NCBI GenBank assembly: GCA_051650265.1
Contig: JBOFIR010000006.1
Span: forward strand, 1-5,126
Direction: 5' to 3'
Length of the DNA: 5,126 nt
Origin: JBOFEH01 sp051650265
GTDB lineage: Bacteria > Bacillota > Clostridia > Lachnospirales > Cellulosilyticaceae
The position numbers and the translations under genes were made by a program. Shown one piece after another: positions 1 through 5,126 of the stretch. The notes beneath the pieces are model-generated. The model was not told the DNA's origin and did not search any database. It saw only the letters and a program-made list of their open reading frames with translations. Numbering within the stretch: position 1 is the stretch's first letter; each line of letters opens with the position of its first letter.

Positions 1-568
1 GATTTTCTCCATTTCTTACACGCTCTACAACTTCATCTACAGGAATCGTATATTGAATACCATTTTTTACTCCTGGTACACGACGAATAGCATCTGAATG
101 TCCTTGACTTACACCTTTACCCCAAAATGTATAATCTTCCCCCTCTGGAAGAATAGCTCCTGCCATCATACGGATCATTGAAAATAAACCTGGATCCCAT
201 CCAATAGAAATCATTCCAACTTTCCCTGAAGTTTTGGCCGCTGCATCTACATTAGCAAAATACTCTGGGATACGAGCATGTGTATCAAAACTATCTACTG
301 TATTAAATAAACTTGCAATCTCTGGTCCTTGAACAGGAAGATCCGTTGCAGAACCACCACATAAAATCATCACATCTATTTCATCTTTGTAAGATTCTAA
401 TTGGTCCATATGTACAACAGGTACATCTGGTGTATTAATAGCCAATGTGCCTGGCGCTCTTCTTGTAAATACTGCAGATAATTTCATATCTGGATTTTGC
501 TTGATAGCAGCTTCTACACCTCTACCAATATTGCCGTAACCAACAATTCCTATTTTTATCTCTCTCAT
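1..568 (-). CDS. ddh: meso-diaminopimelate dehydrogenase (3' end outside window)
   Basis: Catalyses the reversible NADPH-dependent reductive amination of L-2-amino-6-oxopimelate (from tetrahydrodipicolinate) to meso-diaminopimelate, the one-step route to the peptidoglycan and lysine precursor; cytoplasmic. My translation gives 189 N-terminal residues of an enzyme usually near 320-330. It opens with a Rossmann dinucleotide-binding loop, GYGNIG at residues 10-15. An Arg pair in VFTRRAP (residues 33-39) is placed to bind the NADP 2'-phosphate. Family hallmarks follow: CGGSATDLP at 70-78, DSFDTHARIP at 92-101, GWDPG at 123-127 and FWGKGVSQGHSDAIRR at 148-163. Start ATG at 568 is supported by an AGAGGAG site 8 nt upstream and by the Rossmann strand beginning at once. 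It has its own promoter and follows an exporter operon ended by a terminator, so it is probably expressed separately. The frame is intact to the window edge. Confidence 0.95.
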   Translation of the reverse strand, partial: MREIKIGIVGYGNIGRGVEAAIKQNPDMKLSAVFTRRAPGTLAINTPDVPVVHMDQLESYKDEIDVMILCGGSATDLPVQGPEIASLFNTVDSFDTHARIPEYFANVDAAAKTSGKVGMISIGWDPGLFSMIRMMAGAILPEGEDYTFWGKGVSQGHSDAIRRVPGVKNGIQYTIPVDEVVERVRNGEN

Positions 569-576
569 ATTGACTA

Positions 577-583
577 CTCCTCT
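577..583 (-). promoter_or_regulatory. ribosome binding site of ddh
   Basis: AGAGGAG read on the minus strand, 8 nt before the ATG at 568. It fixes the ddh start codon. Confidence 0.85.
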
Positions 584-605
584 CGAATCACTACATGTTT
601 ATTTT

Positions 606-629
606 TAGTAGTATTAATTAGAACTACTA
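606..629 (-). promoter_or_regulatory. inverted repeat at the ddh transcription start (possible operator or 5' hairpin)
   Basis: Two perfect 7-bp arms, TAGTAGT (606-612) and ACTACTA (623-629), separated by 10 AT-rich bases. The element lies just downstream of the predicted -10 box (638-643), so it would cover about +1 to +25 of the ddh transcript. That position fits a repressor operator or a stabilising hairpin at the 5' end of the mRNA. The arms are seen directly; the function is inferred and no regulator is recognised. No lysine riboswitch is evident: the leader of about 60 nt is too short for one. Confidence 0.45.
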
Positions 630-637
630 TAGATATA

Positions 638-665
638 ATAATAACAAAATTAATTTATTTGTCAA
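638..665 (-). promoter_or_regulatory. sigma-A-type promoter of ddh
   Basis: On the minus strand a perfect -35 box TTGACA (660-665) is followed after 16 nt by TATTAT (638-643), one mismatch from TATAAT. A second TATTAT copy lies 3 nt further on (635-640). The DNA just upstream is A/T-tract rich, like an UP element. The predicted start is near 631, giving a leader of about 62 nt before the ATG at 568. Its position between the upstream operon's terminator and ddh supports the call. Confidence 0.75.
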
Positions 666-690
666 TAAATTTTTTAAAAGTTTGTCTAAT

Positions 691-722
691 AAAAAAGACT
701 ACCCACTCACTGGATAGTCTTT
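691..722 (-). terminator. intrinsic terminator of the exporter operon
   Basis: On the minus strand the arm at 722-711 (AAAGACTATCCA) pairs with the arm at 705-694 (TGGGTAGTCTTT) in a 12-bp stem with one T-G wobble and a GTGAG loop. The second arm runs into a T tract (TTTTTT ending at 691). It begins 5 nt after the stop codon of the TolC-like gene. Read on the plus strand the wobble becomes a C-A mismatch and the following T run is broken, so leftward termination is favoured. Confidence 0.88.
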
Positions 723-727
723 GTATT

Positions 728-1792
728 TTAGAAACCGCCTACACTGGAAATAAGATACGGTTTTTTTAATAACTTTACATTATTAACTTGGGTAGTAAGC
801 ATCTGGTCGAGTCGCATTTCATTTTGCATGAGCCCTAATACTTGCTGGTCATAATCCAGTTGAGAAATCATGCCATTTTCTAAGCGTATACGACTTGCCT
901 CTATTTCTTTTTTGCCGAGTTCAACTTGTTTGAAAAGCATATCATAATCTGCCTGTAATTTTTGTGTTTCCACATAAAGACGTCGAATCTGCTCTTCAAG
1001 TTGTTGGATTGTCAATTCTTGTTGGTCCTCTGCCTGCTTACGATTTTCTAACTGATTGATCAATTCCATATAGTCATTCGTATATATAGGAAGATATGCT
1101 ATTTTTACTTGTTCTGCCGCACGCCATACTGCAATATGATCATTTGCACTACTTCTTGAAAACTGATCGAGTGTTAGCTTTGTACTAAAAGGCTCGTAGT
1201 GATACGATGGTACTTCTAATACATACCCTGTGACATTCATACCCACCATGGTCCCCAATTTAGAATAAGAGAGTTCCAAATCTTTTTCTAAATTATGAAT
1301 GGCATCTTGTGTTTTTTGTAAATCTATAGTCCCTTGTTCTAAACTCAATGTGCTTTTGCGACCTGCTTTAAACTCAATCTCTGCCTTTAAATACAGTTTC
1401 TCCTGAACATTTTGTTGCTCTTTGAGCATATGGAGTTGTTGAATTTGAGCGGTTATCCCCTCAAAACTCTTTGTAACATCTAACGCAATTTGTTCTTCTA
1501 AAATGCCTTTTTGCTTTTGCGTATAACTTAAATTTGAGTCATTGATCGCCCAAAGCTCATAGATCCCTGAATTAAATGCAAAATCAGTTTTTTCCTTGTT
1601 TAATTCATAAGCTCTTTCATTTTGTTTCAATTGAATACTATGAATCTGTGCCTTTTTAATCGCTTCATTAAGTGTAAGCGTCTTATCAGATAGCGCTACC
1701 TTACTCGTTGTAGGTTCTTTTGCTAGTATTGGTGTATACGCTGTCATTAAAAGCGCCGCACCTATCAACAATGCTACATATTTTCTTCCCAT
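728..1792 (-). CDS. TolC-family outer-component-like protein, short form
   Basis: Predicted exported tube or adaptor component of the exporter encoded upstream. From the ATG at 1792 it has 354 residues with a signal peptide: MGRK, a hydrophobic core from about residue 5, and an ILA-KE cleavage site near residue 24. The mature part shows the two-fold TolC repeat. Repeat 1 starts with LTLNEAIKKA near 39 and has a hairpin tip, AGRKSTLSLEQG, near 143-154. Repeat 2 has a tip, ENGMISQLDYDQ, near 305-316. Both resemble the TolC periplasmic tips (G-x-x-[ST/A]-x-x-[DE]). The stretches where TolC places its beta-strands are short (about 69-95 and 232-253), and mature length is about 330 against about 470 for E. 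coli TolC. An ATG at 1810 would add six residues (MNRRHC) and overlap the permease, but 1792 has a perfect AGGAGG 6 nt upstream and begins a normal signal peptide. Last gene of the operon, 10 nt after the permease. Confidence 0.82.
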   Translation of the reverse strand: MGRKYVALLIGAALLMTAYTPILAKEPTTSKVALSDKTLTLNEAIKKAQIHSIQLKQNERAYELNKEKTDFAFNSGIYELWAINDSNLSYTQKQKGILEEQIALDVTKSFEGITAQIQQLHMLKEQQNVQEKLYLKAEIEFKAGRKSTLSLEQGTIDLQKTQDAIHNLEKDLELSYSKLGTMVGMNVTGYVLEVPSYHYEPFSTKLTLDQFSRSSANDHIAVWRAAEQVKIAYLPIYTNDYMELINQLENRKQAEDQQELTIQQLEEQIRRLYVETQKLQADYDMLFKQVELGKKEIEASRIRLENGMISQLDYDQQVLGLMQNEMRLDQMLTTQVNNVKLLKKPYLISSVGGF

Positions 1793-1798
1793 ACAATG

Positions 1799-1804
1799 CC
1801 TCCT
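1799..1804 (-). promoter_or_regulatory. ribosome binding site deciding the TolC-like start
   Basis: AGGAGG read on the minus strand, 6 nt before the ATG at 1792 and overlapping the permease stop codon (1803-1805). It favours 1792 over the ATG at 1810, which has only a GAGG 9 nt upstream. Confidence 0.8.
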
Positions 1805-3011
1805 ATTCATAGCGCAATGCCTCTACTGGATCTAATCTAGACGCCTGTTTAGCAGGATAAACACCAAAAGCAATACCAATTACACTTGATGTCCCTACTG
1901 CAAAAACAACCATCTCCCAGGTTAATACCACATTGATCCCAAAGGCTAACCCTATTGCACTTCCTCCAATATAACCTAAGAACATCCCTATGATACCACC
2001 TAATAATGTTAATATAATTGCTTCTATAAGAAATTGTCGTAGAATTTCTTTATTAGTGGCACCTAATGCCTTGCGTACGCCGATCTCCCTCGTACGTTCT
2101 TTAACTGTGACCAGCATAATATTCATGATTCCAATCCCACCAACCAAGAGTGAAATTGCAGCAACAAATCCAATAAAGCTCGTTACTAATGTCATCACAT
2201 TATCCATCTGACTAATCATGGTCATTGCAGAGTTCACCTGATAGCCATTATCCGTCTTATGACGCTTATCTAACAGTCTACCCACTTGGTAGGCAATCTC
2301 ATTAGGATCATAGCCCTCTTCAACCATGAATGCCCCTTCATAGCTTCTAAAATCACCGAAATTGACAATCTGATCCATTGTTCCAAATGGAATGTAAAAG
2401 ATTAGGGGAATCATCTCTTCAGGCATCCCAGGAAACGTCATGGCTTCAACTAATCCTACGATTTCAAACTCTTGGGTTTCACCCATAATCTTGAGTTCTA
2501 TAGTCTTTCCTAATACCCCAGTCTTATCATCAGATCCCAAAACAGCTTTAGCATACGTCTCTGATACAATAATAACCTTTGATTTACTTTCATCTTCTCT
2601 TTTTGAAAAATTACGTCCTGCAACGATATTCAAAGCCTGCACTGTATCAAAATTGTAAGGAATCCCGCTAACAATACCACCTTTTTCTTCTTTCTTATAA
2701 TCTTGCAAAGTGGTGTAGTAACCAGAATCGATAAAGATCGCATCACGGATCTCTGGCATTTCAACGATTGCATCTAAATCTGCCTGCGTAAGCATGTTCT
2801 CCATACTATAATTCTTTGCGCGGATCTGAACGGCACCCTTTCCTACATCTTCAAATGTGCCAAGCATCATCGTCTTTACACCCTGTCCAACAGATAATAC
2901 CATGATTACCGCCCCAATACCAATAAACATACCAAGCATTGTCAATAGTGTTCGCATCTTATTACTCAGTAACTGTGAAACCGCGCTCTTGATACATTCT
3001 ACAAAATTCAT
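1803..3011 (-). CDS. MacB/FtsX-type ABC transporter permease
   Basis: Membrane subunit of a type VII (MacB-like) ABC exporter, thought to convert ATP-driven dimer closure into movement of its extracytoplasmic domain rather than to pass substrate through the membrane. The 402 residues give one TM helix (about 20-43), a large extracytoplasmic MacB_PCD domain (about 45-270), then three TM helices (about 275-300, 327-352, 365-385). The hallmark GGIGIMNIMLV (291-301) runs into the cytoplasmic coupling segment ERTREIGVRKALGAT (305-319). The C-terminus, SRLDPVEALRYE, is typical of the family. E. coli MacB fuses ATPase and permease; here they are separate, as is common in Firmicutes. The start overlaps the ATPase stop by 4 nt (ATGA) and has AGGAGG 7 nt upstream. 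Substrate unknown. A lipoprotein-releasing (LolCE) role is less likely because the neighbours are an MFP and a TolC homologue. Confidence 0.92.
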   Translation of the reverse strand: MNFVECIKSAVSQLLSNKMRTLLTMLGMFIGIGAVIMVLSVGQGVKTMMLGTFEDVGKGAVQIRAKNYSMENMLTQADLDAIVEMPEIRDAIFIDSGYYTTLQDYKKEEKGGIVSGIPYNFDTVQALNIVAGRNFSKREDESKSKVIIVSETYAKAVLGSDDKTGVLGKTIELKIMGETQEFEIVGLVEAMTFPGMPEEMIPLIFYIPFGTMDQIVNFGDFRSYEGAFMVEEGYDPNEIAYQVGRLLDKRHKTDNGYQVNSAMTMISQMDNVMTLVTSFIGFVAAISLLVGGIGIMNIMLVTVKERTREIGVRKALGATNKEILRQFLIEAIILTLLGGIIGMFLGYIGGSAIGLAFGINVVLTWEMVVFAVGTSSVIGIAFGVYPAKQASRLDPVEALRYE

Positions 3012-3715
3012 CCTCGTACCTCCTGTTCGATACGTTTTTGGTCGATCGCTTCATCTTCTACAATGCGACCATCCCTAAAGACTACCTTACGTTTGGTATA
3101 GGCTGCAATTTCTGGTTCATGGGTAACCATAATAATTGTAGCACCTTCATCATTAAGTTTCTGAAAGATTCTCATTATCTCTACACTTGACTTACTATCT
3201 AGATTCCCTGTTGGTTCATCAGCCAGTAATATAGCGGGTCTGTTCACCAGTGCACGTGCAATAGCAACCCGTTGCTTCTGCCCACCAGAGATCTCATTTG
3301 GCTTATGCTTAACGCGATCTCCTAATCCAACATGCTCAAGTGCCTCCTGTGCGCGTTGACGACGCTCTTTTGGCTTTACCCCGCCATACATCATGGGCAC
3401 TTCTACATTTTCTAAAATTGTCTGTTTTGGAAGCAGATTAAACGCTTGAAAAACAAAGCCGATCTTTTCATTACGTATTTTTGCATATTGATAATCCTTA
3501 AGCTGAGACACACTCACACCATCTAAAATATATTCCCCTTCAGAGGAGTTATCAAGACAACCTAATATGGAGAGGAAGGTTGTTTTCCCAGAACCCGATG
3601 GTCCCATAATTGCAACAAATTCACCACTTTTAACTTCAAAATCCACATCAAATAAGGCCTGCAACTGTAGTTTCCCATTACGATATACCTTATTCATCTT
3701 TGAAATTTCAATCAT
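3008..3715 (-). CDS. ABC transporter ATP-binding protein, MacB/LolD type
   Basis: Cytoplasmic ATPase that powers the adjacent permease. Its 235 residues match the usual length of this family. Visible motifs in order: Walker A GPSGSGKT at 38-45, Q-loop Gln90 in FVFQAFNLLP, signature SGGQKQR at 143-149, Walker B ILLADEP at 162-168 with catalytic Glu167, D-loop GNLDS at 170-174, and switch His199 in VTHE. All key residues are present, so it should be active. The FQAFNLLP and LADEPTGNLDS wording is typical of the MacB/LolD/FtsE group. The ATG at 3715 gives the expected family N-terminus (MIEISKMNKVY). It overlaps the MFP stop by 8 nt and has only a weak GGTG site about 6 nt upstream, which suggests translational coupling to the MFP. 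Confidence 0.95.
   Translation of the reverse strand: MIEISKMNKVYRNGKLQLQALFDVDFEVKSGEFVAIMGPSGSGKTTFLSILGCLDNSSEGEYILDGVSVSQLKDYQYAKIRNEKIGFVFQAFNLLPKQTILENVEVPMMYGGVKPKERRQRAQEALEHVGLGDRVKHKPNEISGGQKQRVAIARALVNRPAILLADEPTGNLDSKSSVEIMRIFQKLNDEGATIIMVTHEPEIAAYTKRKVVFRDGRIVEDEAIDQKRIEQEVRG
3019..3024 (-). promoter_or_regulatory. ribosome binding site of the permease gene
   Basis: AGGAGG on the minus strand, 7 nt before the ATG at 3011 and inside the end of the ATPase gene. Because this site is strong, the permease need not rely only on coupling through the ATGA overlap. Confidence 0.8.
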
Positions 3716-5126
3716 TTAAAACACCATCTTCCGTCTGCGTACTTTGGTAATTAACAACAGTCCCTGTTTCTAGTGCCTCTGTTGGATTTGTAACCACTTG
3801 TTCGCCTTCCTTAACATCAGATACCTGTACAAAAGTATTGTTAGATGCACCTTGTTTAACATAGCGTTTTTCCAAAGTAAAATCATCTTTGACTACAAAG
3901 AGGTATGTTTCACCATCCTGGTCTTCCATAGTTGCAAGTAGTGGTACCGCAACTACATCTTTCACATCCTCTGTAATAATCTTTACATCCACAACAAGTC
4001 CAGGCTTTAATCCTTTTAAATCCCCTGCCACTGAAACTTCTATTGGTAATGTTGTTGTTTGGCTTGTACCATTACTTTGTGTTTGTGCCATTGGTGCAAT
4101 CTGAGAAATCTCTCCTGGAATCTCAATAACACGAGAGCCGTTGTATTTTATAACTGCTTCTAATCCTACCTCCAACTGTGTCGCATAATAAGGTGATATG
4201 CCACATTCAACTTTTAGTACCGTTGGGTCAATTGTCTTAAAAAGAATGCTCCCCCCGCTTACAAGCTGGCCCGCTTCAAGTGTAAGTTCCGTGATAATAC
4301 CATCTGCAGGTGCAGTCACTTTAACCTGGGCTTTTTCAAGATCTTCGAGTAACCCAACCTTTTGTAATTCAAGATTCTTTATCTCATTTTGTTTCATCTT
4401 AATGTTTGCTATTTTGGTTTGATCTGGCTCACTGCCTTGTAGGACTTCAAGGTTATATATTGCAGTTTCATATTTAAGTTGTGTCGTTTCCTTTTCACGG
4501 CTTAATGAATCAATTGATTCATTAAGTTGACTCATGCGATCTGTCAATGTTGTGATTTGCTGGTTCGCCGTTATAAGTTCCTTTTCCGCCGCTAACCCAT
4601 TATCGTAGAGTTCTTTGATAAGTGCATAATCTTTTTGCGCTGTCTCTAAGTCTTTTTGCGTACTTTCTACATTCCTTTGGGTTTGAACACTATTTTGTTC
4701 CAAATCATCTATAGCCTTTTTTATGGTACTCACATTACTTTGTGCATTAAGCACCTCAGATTTAGAGTGACTTTGTAGTTGATCTAAAGCTATTTGAGCA
4801 TTCTGCATTTGAAGCCCTAACTTTTCAAGTTCTCGCTCTAGCTTTTGGCGTGAATCTGTCTTAAAACTCAGTATAAGATCCCCTTTTTTAACTTGATCTC
4901 CTACTGATTTATGTACTGTTTCAACTTGATTGTTACCCTCGGCATAGATAATTTGTTCATCTTGTGCTTCTAGTACACCTGAAGCCGCTACTTTTGACTG
5001 AATATCTGTAATGCCTGCAGTTGCAACTTTAACAATTTGGCCATTTTTAGGGCCCCTAAGATTTGTTGCTGCTGCAGTTGTACTTCGCCCAACTACTCCT
5101 GTTACAGCAATCCCTCCAATAAGTAG
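3708..5126 (-). CDS. HlyD/MacA-family membrane fusion protein (5' end outside window)
   Basis: Extracytoplasmic adaptor joining the MacB-like permease to the TolC-like protein. The frame is open from the window edge to the stop at 3708-3710, giving 472 residues without the true N-terminus. The ATG at 4808 is internal (residue 107): upstream codons encode a membrane-helix end (LLIGGIAVTGVVG, 1-13) and the first lipoyl half (VAASGVLEA at 46-54, VHKSVGDQVKKGDLILSF at 71-88). Then come a long coiled-coil hairpin (about 91-268, tip near 170-180), the second lipoyl half (KVTAPADGIITELTLEAGQ, 269-287), a beta-barrel domain (about 300-380) and a membrane-proximal domain (about 385-465). The hairpin arms, about 80-90 residues each, are much longer than AcrA's. 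At the tip, KELYDNGLAAEKEL keeps the Leu of the RLS docking motif but has Leu and Ala where Arg and Ser are expected. The start and promoter lie outside the window. Confidence 0.92.
   Translation of the reverse strand, partial: LLIGGIAVTGVVGRSTTAAATNLRGPKNGQIVKVATAGITDIQSKVAASGVLEAQDEQIIYAEGNNQVETVHKSVGDQVKKGDLILSFKTDSRQKLERELEKLGLQMQNAQIALDQLQSHSKSEVLNAQSNVSTIKKAIDDLEQNSVQTQRNVESTQKDLETAQKDYALIKELYDNGLAAEKELITANQQITTLTDRMSQLNESIDSLSREKETTQLKYETAIYNLEVLQGSEPDQTKIANIKMKQNEIKNLELQKVGLLEDLEKAQVKVTAPADGIITELTLEAGQLVSGGSILFKTIDPTVLKVECGISPYYATQLEVGLEAVIKYNGSRVIEIPGEISQIAPMAQTQSNGTSQTTTLPIEVSVAGDLKGLKPGLVVDVKIITEDVKDVVAVPLLATMEDQDGETYLFVVKDDFTLEKRYVKQGASNNTFVQVSDVKEGEQVVTNPTEALETGTVVNYQSTQTEDGVLND
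4501..4526. repeat. perfect 26-bp palindrome inside the MFP gene
   Basis: CTTAATGAATCAA (4501-4513) is followed immediately by its exact reverse complement (4514-4526), with no spacer and no mismatch. It lies in the coiled-coil coding part of the MFP and encodes LNESIDSL (residues 201-208 of the fragment) on the minus strand. No T tract follows on either strand, so it is not an intrinsic terminator. Function unknown. Confidence 0.9.

Noticed and set aside
569..727. Lysine (L-box) riboswitch upstream of ddh
   Set aside because: The predicted leader is about 62 nt and the whole gap is 159 nt, mostly promoter and terminator. A lysine riboswitch needs roughly 170 nt or more of structured RNA.
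497..769. Plus-strand open frame of 90 codons
   Set aside because: It runs antisense through the start of ddh and across the AT-rich promoter and terminator region. It has no credible ribosome binding site and no recognisable domain; its hydrophobic composition comes from AT-rich DNA.
1793..1810. Upstream ATG at 1810 as the start of the TolC-like gene
   Set aside because: It would add MNRRHC before a normal signal peptide and has a weaker, more distant GAGG. The ATG at 1792 has AGGAGG at 6 nt.
1990..4422. Several plus-strand open frames of 71-74 codons opposite the permease, ATPase and MFP genes
   Set aside because: All are antisense shadows of strongly supported minus-strand genes, with no SD sites and no family-like features.
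5047..5059. Inverted repeat TTAGGG-C-CCCTAA in the MFP gene
   Set aside because: Only 6-bp arms with a one-base centre, which cannot form a useful RNA hairpin; such matches are expected occasionally by chance.

Overview
The window looks like a piece of chromosome from a low-GC Firmicute, most likely a Clostridia (Lachnospirales-type) bacterium. This rests on AT-rich intergenic DNA, strong AGGAGG-type ribosome binding sites, a sigma-A-like TTGACA/TATTAT promoter, a meso-diaminopimelate dehydrogenase, and a split (not fused) MacB-type ABC exporter. The taxonomic call is inference; no rRNA or other marker is present. All five genes lie on the minus strand, so transcription runs from high to low coordinates.

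Layout in transcription order. (1) 5126-3708: a HlyD/MacA-type membrane fusion protein (MFP), cut by the window edge at its N-terminus. The frame is open for 106 codons upstream of the first in-window ATG at 4808, and those codons encode the end of a membrane segment and the first half of the biotinyl-lipoyl domain, so 4808 is not the start. (2) 3715-3008: a LolD/MacB-type ABC ATPase with all catalytic motifs. (3) 3011-1803: a four-TM MacB/FtsX-type permease. (4) 1792-728: a short TolC-family protein with a signal peptide, with the two-fold helical-hairpin repeat but apparently no room for a beta-barrel. (5) A good intrinsic terminator at 691-722 closes this unit. (6) A 159-bp intergenic gap carries the terminator, a promoter, a 7-bp inverted repeat at the predicted transcription start and a ribosome binding site, all for ddh (568-1, C-terminus outside the window), the one-step meso-DAP/lysine enzyme.

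The four exporter genes overlap or are separated by at most 10 nt and almost certainly form one operon for a MacAB-TolC-like tripartite efflux or secretion machine. The ATPase drives the permease as a mechanotransmission pump, and the MFP links the permease to the TolC-like tube. What is unusual is a TolC homologue encoded in the operon of an apparently single-membrane organism, paired with an MFP whose hairpin is very long and whose RLS docking motif is degenerate. The substrate cannot be read from the sequence. ddh is a separate transcription unit with no evident functional link.

The most unexpected DNA-level signal is a perfect 26-bp palindrome (4501-4526) inside the MFP coding region. No mobile elements, tRNAs, rRNAs or CRISPR arrays were seen.
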